Shown one piece after another: positions 7,278 to 13,659 of a stretch of DNA of 22,519 nt. Under the pieces are notes generated by a model. It saw nothing but the letters and a program-made list of their open reading frames with translations. It was not told where the DNA came from and did not search any database. Both the position numbers and the translations under genes were made by a program. The stretch is taken from assembly GCA_027943245.1 (NCBI GenBank), contig JANDJZ010001070.1, positions 1 through 22,519 on the forward strand, written 5' to 3'. Source of the stretch: Acanthamoeba sp. SK_2022b (taxonomy: Eukaryota > Discosea > Longamoebia > Acanthamoebidae). Position 1 is the first letter of the stretch; each line of letters opens with the position of its first letter.

Positions 7278-7451
7278 TCAGTGCTTGAACGCGTCCTTGA
7301 TCTTCTCGCCCGCCTGCTTGACGTCGGACTTCGTCTGGTCGCCCTTGCCCTCGGCCTCGAGCTCGGGGTCGTCCGTGGCCTTGCCGGCGTGCTCCTTGGT
7401 CTTGCCCGACAGGTCCTCGGCCTTGTTCTTGATCTTGTCGTCGATACCCAT
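7278..7451 (-). CDS. CsbD-family stress-response protein
   Basis: This is a 57-residue, highly charged protein: MGIDDKIKNKAEDLSGKTKE, then AGKATDDPELEAEGKGDQTK, ending in QAGEKIKDAFKH. The K-N-K-A-x-x-x-x-G-K-x-K-E and E-x-E-G-K-x-x-Q pattern is the CsbD signature (compare E. coli YjbJ). ATG 7451 follows AGAGGAGAA at correct spacing. CsbD proteins are abundant, probably disordered in isolation, and induced by general stress in many bacteria; their biochemical role is not settled. The gene is divergent from the unit at 7589-8282 that encodes an RsbW-like protein, so the shared 137-bp spacer may carry stress-regulated promoters. I could not identify a convincing alternative-sigma-factor consensus in it. 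Confidence 0.9.
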   Translation of the reverse strand: MGIDDKIKNKAEDLSGKTKEHAGKATDDPELEAEGKGDQTKSDVKQAGEKIKDAFKH

Positions 7452-7588
7452 GGCGTTCTCCTCTGCTCGGGCGCTCGGGCTGCTCGGATTGCGTCCCCGT
7501 TGCGCGATGAATAAGTTTTGAATAGGTTTAGCCTAGCGCGCGGTGCCAACCGGGCAACTCGCGTCGGAAACTCAGGAGGGAGCGCACG

Positions 7589-7837
7589 ATGAGCGCGATC
7601 CAGGTCGTCCCCACCGGTGGCGCTTCGCGCCGCCCGCGCCGGCGCAGCAGCTGGGCGCGGCTGAGCTTCCGTCTGGAGGCGCCCGTCGCGCAGCGACTGC
7701 TCCGCGAGTTCCGTCGGGACGACTCCCTGCGGGCGTTCGGTCGGGTCCTCCCCGACGGGTCGGTCGTCCTGGTCGTGCACTGCCCCCGCCGCTACGAGGC
7801 CGTGCAGAGCGTCCGTCGTCGAGTCGAGGCGGCGTGA
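7589..7837 (+). CDS. 82-residue basic hypothetical protein
   Basis: ATG 7589 follows a strong AGGAGGG (7574-7580). The protein begins with an Arg-rich tail (GGASRRPRRRSSWARL), then FRLEAPVAQRLLREFRRDDS and a beta-strand-rich core LRAFGRVLPDGSVVLVVHCP. It lacks membrane segments and recognised motifs. Only 7 bp separate it from the RsbW-like gene, so the two almost certainly form one transcript. A partner or modulator of that ATP-binding protein is a reasonable guess but is unproven. The basic tail could also mean nucleic-acid contact. Confidence 0.72.
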   Translation: MSAIQVVPTGGASRRPRRRSSWARLSFRLEAPVAQRLLREFRRDDSLRAFGRVLPDGSVVLVVHCPRRYEAVQSVRRRVEAA

Positions 7838-7844
7838 GGCGCCG

Positions 7845-8282
7845 GTGGCGACGAGCTTGGAACGTCAGGACGATGCGGTGACCGAGCGGCAGATGACCGG
7901 CCACGGCGTGTTCACGCTGCCCTTCGAGCCGTCCAGCCCCGGCGAGGCGCGCAAGCTCCTCGCGTCGGCGCTCAGCGAGCGTGACGTCCCGCAGTCCGTG
8001 GTCGACGACGCGGTGCTGGTCGTGAGCGAGCTGGTCACCAACGGCATCCGGCACGGCGCTCCCCGCCCCGACGGCACCCTCGAGGTCTCCTGGCGCACGT
8101 TCGACGGGCTGCTGCAGGTGGCGGTGTGCGACGGCGGGACGGTCGACACCCTCGAGCCGCTCCAGCTCAACGACGTCTCGCTGTCGGGCCGCGGCCTGCA
8201 CATCGTCAACTACGTCGCCGACTCCTGGCGGGTCGAGAACGAGTCGGGCACGCGCATCGTCGCGGACCTGACCTTCGGCTGA
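7845..8282 (+). CDS. RsbW/SpoIIAB-like ATP-binding protein (anti-sigma-factor-type serine kinase)
   Basis: This is a 145-residue single-domain GHKL protein. The N box is SELVTNGIRHG with Asn66, the G1 box is VCDGGTV with Asp96, and the G2 box is SGRGLHIVNYVAD (~114-126). The layout matches HATPase_c_2 proteins, which bind sigma factors or phosphorylate anti-anti-sigma factors. In actinomycetes there are many paralogues, most with unknown partners. GTG 7845 is used; the first ~20 residues are not conserved-looking, and GTG 7878 is an alternative. No STAS partner or sigma-factor gene is in the window, but a PP2C phosphatase of the opposing class is encoded at 20732. A link between the two is speculative. 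Confidence 0.87.
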   Translation: MATSLERQDDAVTERQMTGHGVFTLPFEPSSPGEARKLLASALSERDVPQSVVDDAVLVVSELVTNGIRHGAPRPDGTLEVSWRTFDGLLQVAVCDGGTVDTLEPLQLNDVSLSGRGLHIVNYVADSWRVENESGTRIVADLTFG

Positions 8283-8314
8283 GCCGCCGTCCCGCACCGT
8301 CTCAGGGCCTCGGA

Positions 8315-8320
8315 TAGCCT
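8315..8320 (+). promoter_or_regulatory. Likely -10 element of a leaderless UDP-glucose dehydrogenase mRNA
   Basis: TAGCCT ends 7 nt before the ATG at 8328, which places transcription start at or within a base of the start codon. No ribosome-binding site is present. Confidence 0.5.
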
Positions 8321-8327
8321 GACCCCC

Positions 8328-9635
8328 ATGAAGATTTCGGTGATCGGTTGTGGCTACCTGGGCGCGGTCCACGCCGCGTGCATGGCCAGCCTGGGGCACG
8401 AGGTCGTCGGCGTCGACGTCGACGAGCGCAAGGCCGCAGCGCTGAGCCGGGGCGAGGCTCCCTTCTACGAGCCGGGGCTCCCCGAGCTGCTCTCCGAGGC
8501 GATGGCCACCGGCCGCCTGTCCTTCACCACCGACATGTCCGCCGTCGAGGGCGCGGACGTCCACTTCGTCTGCGTCGGCACCCCGCAGAAGGCCGGCGAG
8601 TACGCCGCCGACATGACGTACGTGAACAGCGCGTTCGCCGAGCTGCGTCCGTACCTGCGCGAGGGCAACGTCGTCGCGGGCAAGTCCACCGTCCCGGTCG
8701 GCACCGCCGAGCGCCTGGCCGCCGACCTCGAGGGCAGCGGCGCCGTCCTGGTCTGGAACCCCGAGTTCCTGCGCGAGGGCTTCGCCGTCGAGGACACCCT
8801 GCACCCGGACCGCCTGGTCTACGGCGTCGCGGCGAGCGAGGCCGGTCAGCGCTCGGTCGACGTGCTCGACGAGGTCTACGCGACCCCGATGTCCGAGGGC
8901 ACCCCGCGACTGGTCACCGACTACGCCACCGCGCAGCTGGTGAAGGTCGCGGCGAACTCGTTCCTGGCCACCAAGATCTCGTTCATCAACGCGATGGCCG
9001 AGCTGTGCGAGGCCACCGGTGCCGACGTCACGCAGCTCGCCGACGCGATCGGCCACGACGTGCGCATCGGCCGCCGCTTCCTCAACGCCGGCCTCGGCTT
9101 CGGCGGCGGCTGCCTGCCCAAGGACATCCGCGCCTTCATGGCCCGCGCCGGTGAGCTCGGCGTCGACCAGGCGCTGACGTTCCTGCGCGAGGTCGACGCG
9201 ATCAACCTGCGCCGCCGCGCCCGCATGCTCGACCTGGCCCGTGCCGAGCTGGGCGGCTCGGTCGTCAACCGCAAGGTCGCCGTGCTCGGCGCCGCGTTCA
9301 AGCCCAACAGCGACGACATCCGCGACTCGCCCGCCCTCGACGTGGCGATCCAGCTCGGCAAGGAGGGGGCGAAGGTCACGCTCTTCGACCCCGAGGCCAT
9401 GGTCAACGCCAAGGCGAAGGCGCCCGAGCTCGGTTACGCCGACAGCCTCGAGGACGCCGTCGACGGCGCCGAGCTGGTGCTGCTGCTCACCGAGTGGAAG
9501 CAGTTCGTGCAGATGGACCCGAAGGCGATCGGCGAGCTCGTGGGCGCCCAGCGCATCCTCGACGGACGCAACGTGCTCGTGCCCAGCGAGTGGCGCGAGG
9601 CCGGCTGGACGTACCGCGCGCTCGGCCGCCAGTAG
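8328..9635 (+). CDS. ugd: UDP-glucose 6-dehydrogenase
   Basis: This 435-residue enzyme has the usual length. The N-terminal NAD-binding Rossmann fold starts at residue 2 (KISVIGCGYLGAVHAACMAS, with GCGYLG). YEPGLPELL (~46-54), VGTPQ and STVPVGTA follow, as in UDP-sugar dehydrogenases. Lys216 in FLATKISFINAMAEL and the catalytic Cys262 in GFGGGCLPKDIRAF are both present. The C-terminal domain holds AAFKPNSDDIRDSPAL and ends in ILDGRNVLVPSEW. It oxidises UDP-glucose to UDP-glucuronate with two NAD+ in the cytoplasm, a precursor for cell-wall polysaccharide, glycolipid or capsule. It stands alone between unrelated genes, so which polymer it feeds is not shown. A TAGCCT element ends 7 nt before the ATG, with no ribosome-binding site. 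Confidence 0.96.
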   Translation: MKISVIGCGYLGAVHAACMASLGHEVVGVDVDERKAAALSRGEAPFYEPGLPELLSEAMATGRLSFTTDMSAVEGADVHFVCVGTPQKAGEYAADMTYVNSAFAELRPYLREGNVVAGKSTVPVGTAERLAADLEGSGAVLVWNPEFLREGFAVEDTLHPDRLVYGVAASEAGQRSVDVLDEVYATPMSEGTPRLVTDYATAQLVKVAANSFLATKISFINAMAELCEATGADVTQLADAIGHDVRIGRRFLNAGLGFGGGCLPKDIRAFMARAGELGVDQALTFLREVDAINLRRRARMLDLARAELGGSVVNRKVAVLGAAFKPNSDDIRDSPALDVAIQLGKEGAKVTLFDPEAMVNAKAKAPELGYADSLEDAVDGAELVLLLTEWKQFVQMDPKAIGELVGAQRILDGRNVLVPSEWREAGWTYRALGRQ

Positions 9636-9649
9636 CGCCGGACCCCGAT

Positions 9650-9690
9650 GCGACGGCGCCCACTCCCTGCCGGGGGGCGGGCGCCGTCGC
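9650..9690. terminator. Bidirectional terminator between ugd and the MerR-type gene
   Basis: A perfect 12-bp stem (9650-9661 with 9679-9690) lies 14 bp after the ugd stop and 3 bp from the convergent minus-strand stop at 9694. It can serve both transcripts. Confidence 0.75.
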
Positions 9691-9693
9691 GCG

Positions 9694-10665
9694 TCAGGAC
9701 AGGTGCTCGCGCACCAGGGCCGCCGCTCCGCTGAGCGTGGGGCAGAAGGCGACGCCCGTGGGCAGCTCGTGGGGGGCGGGCTCGCCCCAGCCCGGGCCGC
9801 CCAGCACGACGTGCGGGCGCGGGTCGAGGTTCCACAGCGGACGCCACGGGCCGGTGTGCAGGGACTGGCGCGTGGACGCCCACAGGAAGACCACGCGGGC
9901 CTCGAGCAGCCGGGAGGTCTCGGCCAGCTCGTCCAGCGGCACGAAGGTGCCCAGCGTCGTGGACGCGACGCCGCCCTGGGCGAGCGCCGCCTGCAGCGCC
10001 AGCACCGGGAGCCAGTGCTCGTCGGGGCCGGCGCTGGCCAGCAGGACGTGGCCGGCCCGCTCGCGGCTCCGGGACGCCCGCACGGCGCTGCCTAGCTCGA
10101 CCGCGAGCTGCTGCACGGCGAGGTGGTGGCCGGCGCGGGGCAGCGTGCCCTCGCGGGTGCGCCGGGCGATCTGTGTCAGGGTGGGCGCGAAGACGTGCTC
10201 CCACGCCTCGGCCACGTCGTGCTCGGAGATCACCTGGGCGCAGGTGCGCCCGATCTTGTCGACGTTCAGCTGGGCCGAGGCCATGACGAGCGTCTCGACC
10301 GCGAGCTCGGGGGTCATCGAGCCGCGGGCCGGGGCGTCGAGCTGGGCGACGTCCACGAGCGCGGACGCCACGCCGGCCGGGTCCAGGCTCAGCACGACCT
10401 TGGCCGCGTCCTGGGCGCCGATGCCGGCGTCGAGGAGCTGTTGCATCAGCTGCACGCGGTCCAGGTCGGCACCGTTGTAGCGCCGGTGGCCGCCCGCGGT
10501 GCGGGCCGACGGGCTCAGTCCGTAGCGGCGCTCCCACGTGCGCAGGGTCGAGGCCGAGATGCCGAACTTCTGCGAGACCGAGGCGATGGTCCAGGCGTAC
10601 TCCAGACCGCCGGGCGACTCGTTCGCCGCCTCGGACGTCGCCGGAGATTCGGGTCCCTCGGACAC
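9694..10665 (-). CDS. MerR-family regulator with CarH/LitR-like cobalamin-binding-type domain
   Basis: This is a 323-residue protein. GTG 10665 is chosen because GAGAGGGGG precedes it at good spacing; the open frame extends to 10740 but would run through the operator-like sequence. Residues ~25-63 form a MerR helix-turn-helix (TIASVSQKFGISASTLRTWE, RRYGLSPSARTAGGHRRYN). An all-helical B12-binding-2-like segment (~105-190) and a Rossmann-like domain (~200-323) follow, the architecture of light-sensing CarH/LitR. The putative lower-ligand His217 is present (GPDEHW). The usual Trp-x9-Glu-His motif is Thr170-x9-His180-His181, and position 171 is Arg, so normal adenosylcobalamin photochemistry is doubtful. 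A likely autoregulatory operator lies upstream. No carotenoid, photolyase or sigma genes adjoin it. Confidence 0.88.
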   Translation of the reverse strand: MSEGPESPATSEAANESPGGLEYAWTIASVSQKFGISASTLRTWERRYGLSPSARTAGGHRRYNGADLDRVQLMQQLLDAGIGAQDAAKVVLSLDPAGVASALVDVAQLDAPARGSMTPELAVETLVMASAQLNVDKIGRTCAQVISEHDVAEAWEHVFAPTLTQIARRTREGTLPRAGHHLAVQQLAVELGSAVRASRSRERAGHVLLASAGPDEHWLPVLALQAALAQGGVASTTLGTFVPLDELAETSRLLEARVVFLWASTRQSLHTGPWRPLWNLDPRPHVVLGGPGWGEPAPHELPTGVAFCPTLSGAAALVREHLS

Positions 10666-10714
10666 GCGTCCCCCTCTCGCTCTGGCCCGGGATCCTGGGA
10701 AGGACTCCGGTCGG

Positions 10715-10743
10715 ACAAGTTTTGCACAACTTGTGCGCAAGTT
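10715..10743 (-). promoter_or_regulatory. Operator-like cluster of three half-sites upstream of the MerR-type gene
   Basis: ACAAGTT (10715-10721) and AACTTGT (10728-10734) form a perfect inverted repeat with a 6-bp spacer. AACTTG (10728-10733) and CAAGTT (10738-10743) form a second, overlapping one. MerR proteins bind such inverted repeats, and the position just before the gene suggests autoregulation. Confidence 0.6.
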
Positions 10744-10755
10744 TGTGGACGGACC

Positions 10756-11718
10756 TCAGTCGCCCTCGGTCGTCCCGTCCCCGACCAGGTCCGGGACGTA
10801 GGCGAACAGCGCCGGCACGCCGCCAGTGTGCAGGAACACCGACTCGCTCCGGGGACCGGCCTCGTCCAGGTGGGCGTAGGCCGGTCCGGTGTACACGGGG
10901 TCGAGCAGTACGCCGGTCGAGGCGGCCACGCGACGGATCGAGCCGAGGGTGGCAGGGGTGGGCACGCCGTAGCCCTCGCCGAGCCCGGCGTGCACCGTCC
11001 AGGCCGTGCGGTCGACCGTCACGCCGAGGTCGTCGGCGAGCTCGGCCACGAGCCGCTCGACCCGTTCGGTCGCCGGTCGGACCTCCTCCATGACCGCGAT
11101 GCCGTGCACCTCGCCGGTCCAGCCCGCGGCGGCCAGCCCGGTCACGAGCCCGGCGAGGGTGCCGCCCGAGGACGTGGCCGAGACCACGCGGCGGACGCCC
11201 GGCGCCTGGGCCTGCAGCTGGCCGGCGAGCTCGATCGCCCCGGCGACGTACCCCAGGGCGCCGACGCGGTCGCTGCCGCCCATGGGCACGGTGCAGAGCC
11301 GGTCGCCGTGCTCGGCGGCGAGCCGTTCGTGCTCGGCGGTGGCGGTGGCCTCGTCCGGCACGACGTGGACGGTGGCGCCGAACAGGTCGTCGAGCAGGAC
11401 GTTGCCGCTGCCCGCGTAGTGCTCGCCGCCGCGCGGCACCGTCGCGGTGAGCACGAGGTGGCAGCGCAGGCCGAGCCGGGCGCAGGCGGCGGCGGTGAGC
11501 CGGGCGTGGTTGGACTGCACGGCCCCGAACGTCACGACGGTGTCCTGGCCGGCGGCGAGGGCCGCACCGAGCAGGAACTCGAGCTTGCGCAGCTTGTTGC
11601 CGCCCAGCCCGAGGCCGGACAGGTCGTCGCGCTTCATCCAGGTGCCGTCGACCGGCTCGAGCGGGGTGGGCCAGCGGCCGAGGTCCACGAACGGGCGGTC
11701 GGCGAGGACGTCCTCCAT
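10756..11718 (-). CDS. PLP-dependent D-cysteine desulfhydrase / ACC-deaminase-family enzyme
   Basis: This 320-residue fold-type II PLP enzyme starts at ATG 11718. The PLP lysine is Lys42 in GLGLGGNKLRKLEF, followed by the substrate-binding AVQSNHAR (Ser69, Asn70, His71) and the phosphate-gripping loop SATSSGGTLAG. The C-terminal HTGG is typical of the family. D-cysteine desulfhydrases give pyruvate, sulfide and ammonia from D-cysteine; ACC deaminases open 1-aminocyclopropane-1-carboxylate. The GLGLGGNK and HTGGVPALFAY context favours the desulfhydrase side, but the two cannot be separated safely by eye. A TAGCGT -10-like element (minus strand, 11726-11731) ends 7 nt before the ATG, so the mRNA may be leaderless. 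It is divergent from a LacI-type repressor across a shared operator-like region. Confidence 0.85.
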   Translation of the reverse strand: MEDVLADRPFVDLGRWPTPLEPVDGTWMKRDDLSGLGLGGNKLRKLEFLLGAALAAGQDTVVTFGAVQSNHARLTAAACARLGLRCHLVLTATVPRGGEHYAGSGNVLLDDLFGATVHVVPDEATATAEHERLAAEHGDRLCTVPMGGSDRVGALGYVAGAIELAGQLQAQAPGVRRVVSATSSGGTLAGLVTGLAAAGWTGEVHGIAVMEEVRPATERVERLVAELADDLGVTVDRTAWTVHAGLGEGYGVPTPATLGSIRRVAASTGVLLDPVYTGPAYAHLDEAGPRSESVFLHTGGVPALFAYVPDLVGDGTTEGD

Positions 11719-11821
11719 GCTCCGCACGCTACTGAGCGGCCCCGATTTTGGCACTCGCAAGCCGTGAGATTGGTCAAAACCCGGATGACTGCCAAAACGG
11801 CCCGGTATCCTGGGAAGCATC
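11719..11821. promoter_or_regulatory. Divergent promoter/operator region between the PLP enzyme and the LacI-type gene
   Basis: The 103-bp spacer has TTTTGGCA at 11746-11753 and its exact reverse complement TGCCAAAA at 11790-11797, plus the related GGTCAAAA at 11772-11779. The first overlaps the expected -35 of the minus-strand promoter (-10 TAGCGT, 11726-11731). The last falls between the expected -35 and the -10 (TATCCT, 11806-11811) of the plus-strand promoter. This layout suits repression of both genes by the adjacent regulator. Confidence 0.5.
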
Positions 11822-12871
11822 ATGCCCGAGACGTCGAAGCGACCGACCATCCGGGACGTCGCTCGCGAGGTAGGCGTCTCGGTCACGACCGTCTCGCACG
11901 CCATGAACAACAAGGGACGACTCGACATCCGCACCCGCGAGCGGGTCATCGAGGTCGCCAACCGGCTCGGCTACGTCCCGAACCGCGCCGCCCAGCGGCT
12001 CGTCAGCGGCAAGTCGCTGACCATCGGGCTGCTGCTGCCGCCCTCGACCAGCGAGCAGGTGTTCGCGACCGACCTGCACGCCCCGGCCATCACCGCCGCG
12101 GCGCACGCCGCCGTCGAGGCCGGCTACGCGCTGACGATCATGCCGCAGCTGCCCACCGACGGGACGCTCGGACCGCACGTCGTCGACGGCGTGCTCGTGC
12201 TGGAGCCGCAGCCTGACGACCCCCGCATCACCGGCCTGCGCCGGCTCAACCTGCCGTTCGTGGCCGTGGGAGACGCCGTGCCGGACGGCTACTCGGTGCA
12301 CGCGCACGAGGTGGACGGCGCTCGCCAGCTGCTCGACCACCTGCGCTCGCTCGGCGCCCGCTCCATCGGGGTGCTGGTGCCGGAGCGGGCGACCCAGTTC
12401 CTCCAGGACTCGCTCGAGGCCCTGCTCGACCAGTGGACCCTCGAGGGCGAACAGGTCGTCGTGGAGTCGGTTCCGGCGTCCGCCGTCGAGGAGGGGGACG
12501 TGTCGGCCTGGGCCGAGCAGCTGCTCGCGACCCCCGACGTGCACGCGCTCATCGGCCTGCACCCGACGTTCGGGGCCGCGCTCGTCCAGGCGGCGAACGA
12601 GGCCCAGCTGTCGGTGCCCGGTGACGTGCTGGTCGCCCAGTACGTCGACGGCATCTCCGCGGCGGTCGCCAGCCCCGCGCTCACCGCGCTCGACGTCCGG
12701 CCCGCGCAGCAGGCGGCGCTCGGGCTGACCATGCTGCTCGAGCGGCTGGCCGGCAAGGACACCCCGACCGAGCGCATCATCCGCCCGCGGCTCACGGTCC
12801 GGACCTCCACCGTCGCGCGCCGCCGCGGCGACCGGATGCTCGCCCGTCGCGAGTCGGTGCAGGGCGGCTGA
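11822..12871 (+). CDS. LacI-family transcriptional regulator
   Basis: This 349-residue protein has the classic LacI layout. Residues ~8-27 are the helix-turn-helix (TIRDVAREVGVSVTTVSHAM), then NNKGRLDIRTRERVIEVANR, hinge-type LGYVPNRAAQRLVSGKS, and a periplasmic-binding-protein-like domain (~60-335). The effector domain departs somewhat from sugar-binding members: the LPPSTSEQVFATDLHAPAIT segment is unusual and the typical D-x-x-x-G-G-x-x-A-T stretch is replaced by HEVDGARQLLDHLRSLG. The ligand therefore cannot be guessed. ATG 11822 lies 10 nt after a TATCCT -10 element, so the leader is very short. It is divergent from the PLP enzyme and probably controls it and itself through the repeated TTTTGGCA-type sites. 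It ends in a basic tail (VARRRGDRMLARRES). Confidence 0.93.
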   Translation: MPETSKRPTIRDVAREVGVSVTTVSHAMNNKGRLDIRTRERVIEVANRLGYVPNRAAQRLVSGKSLTIGLLLPPSTSEQVFATDLHAPAITAAAHAAVEAGYALTIMPQLPTDGTLGPHVVDGVLVLEPQPDDPRITGLRRLNLPFVAVGDAVPDGYSVHAHEVDGARQLLDHLRSLGARSIGVLVPERATQFLQDSLEALLDQWTLEGEQVVVESVPASAVEEGDVSAWAEQLLATPDVHALIGLHPTFGAALVQAANEAQLSVPGDVLVAQYVDGISAAVASPALTALDVRPAQQAALGLTMLLERLAGKDTPTERIIRPRLTVRTSTVARRRGDRMLARRESVQGG

Positions 12872-12929
12872 CCCCGATTCGTCTCGTCGAGGGGTCGTGC
12901 GCTAGACTCGTCGAGGCCTTTGCGGCCGG

Positions 12930-13002
12930 GCGCCTGTAGCTCAACGGATAGAGCATCTGACTACGGATCAGAAGGTTTGGGGTTCGAATCCCTACAGGCG
13001 CG
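12930..13002 (+). tRNA. tRNA-Arg (anticodon ACG)
   Basis: The 73-nt tRNA has acceptor GCGCCTG (12930-12936), which pairs with CAGGCGC (12995-13001), and discriminator G13002; CCA is not encoded. The D-stem is GCTC/GAGC. The anticodon stem TCTGA/TCAGA holds loop CTACGGA (ACG at 12963-12965), and the T-arm is TGGGG-TTCGAAT-CCCTA. TAGACT at 12903-12908 is a likely -10. The accessory region begins just beyond its terminator. Confidence 0.97.
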
Positions 13003-13008
13003 CAAGAT

Positions 13009-13038
13009 AAGGGCCCCTCCCACGCGGGAGGGGCCCTT
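13009..13038 (+). terminator. tRNA-Arg terminator
   Basis: AAGGGCCCCTCCC (13009-13021) pairs perfectly over 13 bp with 13026-13038 around an ACGC loop. It lies 6 bp after the tRNA. Its 3' arm overlaps the left copy of the 17-bp direct repeat. Confidence 0.85.
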
Positions 13039-13046
13039 CGTCGTCC
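13030..13046 (+). repeat. Left copy of 17-bp direct repeat flanking the restriction-modification block
   Basis: GGGGCCCTTCGTCGTCC occurs here and identically at 16217-16233. It sits 28 bp beyond tRNA-Arg, at the edge of the composition change, as an attachment-site-like duplication would. It also forms the 3' arm of a terminator, so chance resemblance between terminators is a live alternative. Confidence 0.5.
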
Positions 13047-13609
13047 TTAAGCCCCCGCGCTCTCCCGATGATCCTCGGGGCAGACGCGATCGGCACACCA
13101 GTGGCTGACCGACTGGGGGCATTCGGCGCCGTTCCGGTCCTCATCGCCAGCACCGCGCGCGAGGAAAATCTACGGCCCGGAGAACGTGACTGGAGTACCT
13201 TCGAGTCGTTCGGTCGTCGTCATCGCCGCACCCTGGCCGGACGACGCGGACCATCGGGCGTGTTGGATCATGGCGCTGCCCGACGGCGCACTCGTCGTGA
13301 TCGCAGTCGCGGCGAGGTCGTCCCGAGCGACGCGCTCGTTGCCGAACTCCAGAGGGGAGGGATGCGCGCCGAGCTCGAAGGCACCGATTCGGAGCCGCTG
13401 CCGATGGACCACCCACCCGAGGACTTCCGGCGCGTTCATGAGTCCTTCGCTGGGGCTGACCGTTCCCGGCATGAGTGCACTCCGGTTGATCCGGCGCGCG
13501 TCACAAATCAGCGACTTCGTGGCAGGTCGGCGACCGATGGACCATGTCGGACCGTAACCGATGACGCGCCCACAGGTCCCCGCAATCGATGGATGGCAAA
13601 ACTGCCGTC
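13047..13609. other. 563-bp stretch with no confident gene; possible decayed insertion-sequence remnant
   Basis: Several frames are open on both strands, but none has a convincing start, ribosome-binding site and protein-like composition throughout. The best candidate is a minus-strand frame from ATG 13688 to TAG 13170 (172 residues). It begins MIAERGLVRIFGTPNRGQLQ and continues ELLDDYRRQFCHPSIAG. This resembles the C-terminal end of integrase-core transposases (compare the common LDAYRDHYNTRRPHRSLG-type stretch) and then degenerates. It would overlap the methyltransferase start antiparallel. I treat the stretch as probable non-coding or decayed DNA. Confidence 0.4.
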
Positions 13610-13619
13610 TATAGTCGTC
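13610..13619 (-). promoter_or_regulatory. Candidate controller-protein site upstream of the methyltransferase gene
   Basis: On the minus strand this reads GACGACTATA, which differs by one base from GATGACTATA upstream of the controller gene (14897-14906). On the plus strand it contains TATAGT (13610-13615), a good -10 hexamer 44 nt before the methyltransferase ATG, so binding here would block that promoter. Confidence 0.4.
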
Positions 13620-13659
13620 GAGAAGTTCTTGTAGTTGACCTCGGTTGGGAGTCCCGAAA

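Noticed and set aside
10123..12216. Long plus-strand frame across the MerR-type and PLP-enzyme genes
   Set aside because: It is a shadow of well-supported genes, with a repetitive Gly/Arg/His composition.
13068..13634. 188-residue plus-strand frame between tRNA-Arg terminator and the methyltransferase
   Set aside because: There is no ribosome-binding site, the first half is Arg-rich with no structure, and competing frames on the other strand are equally open; coding is not supported.
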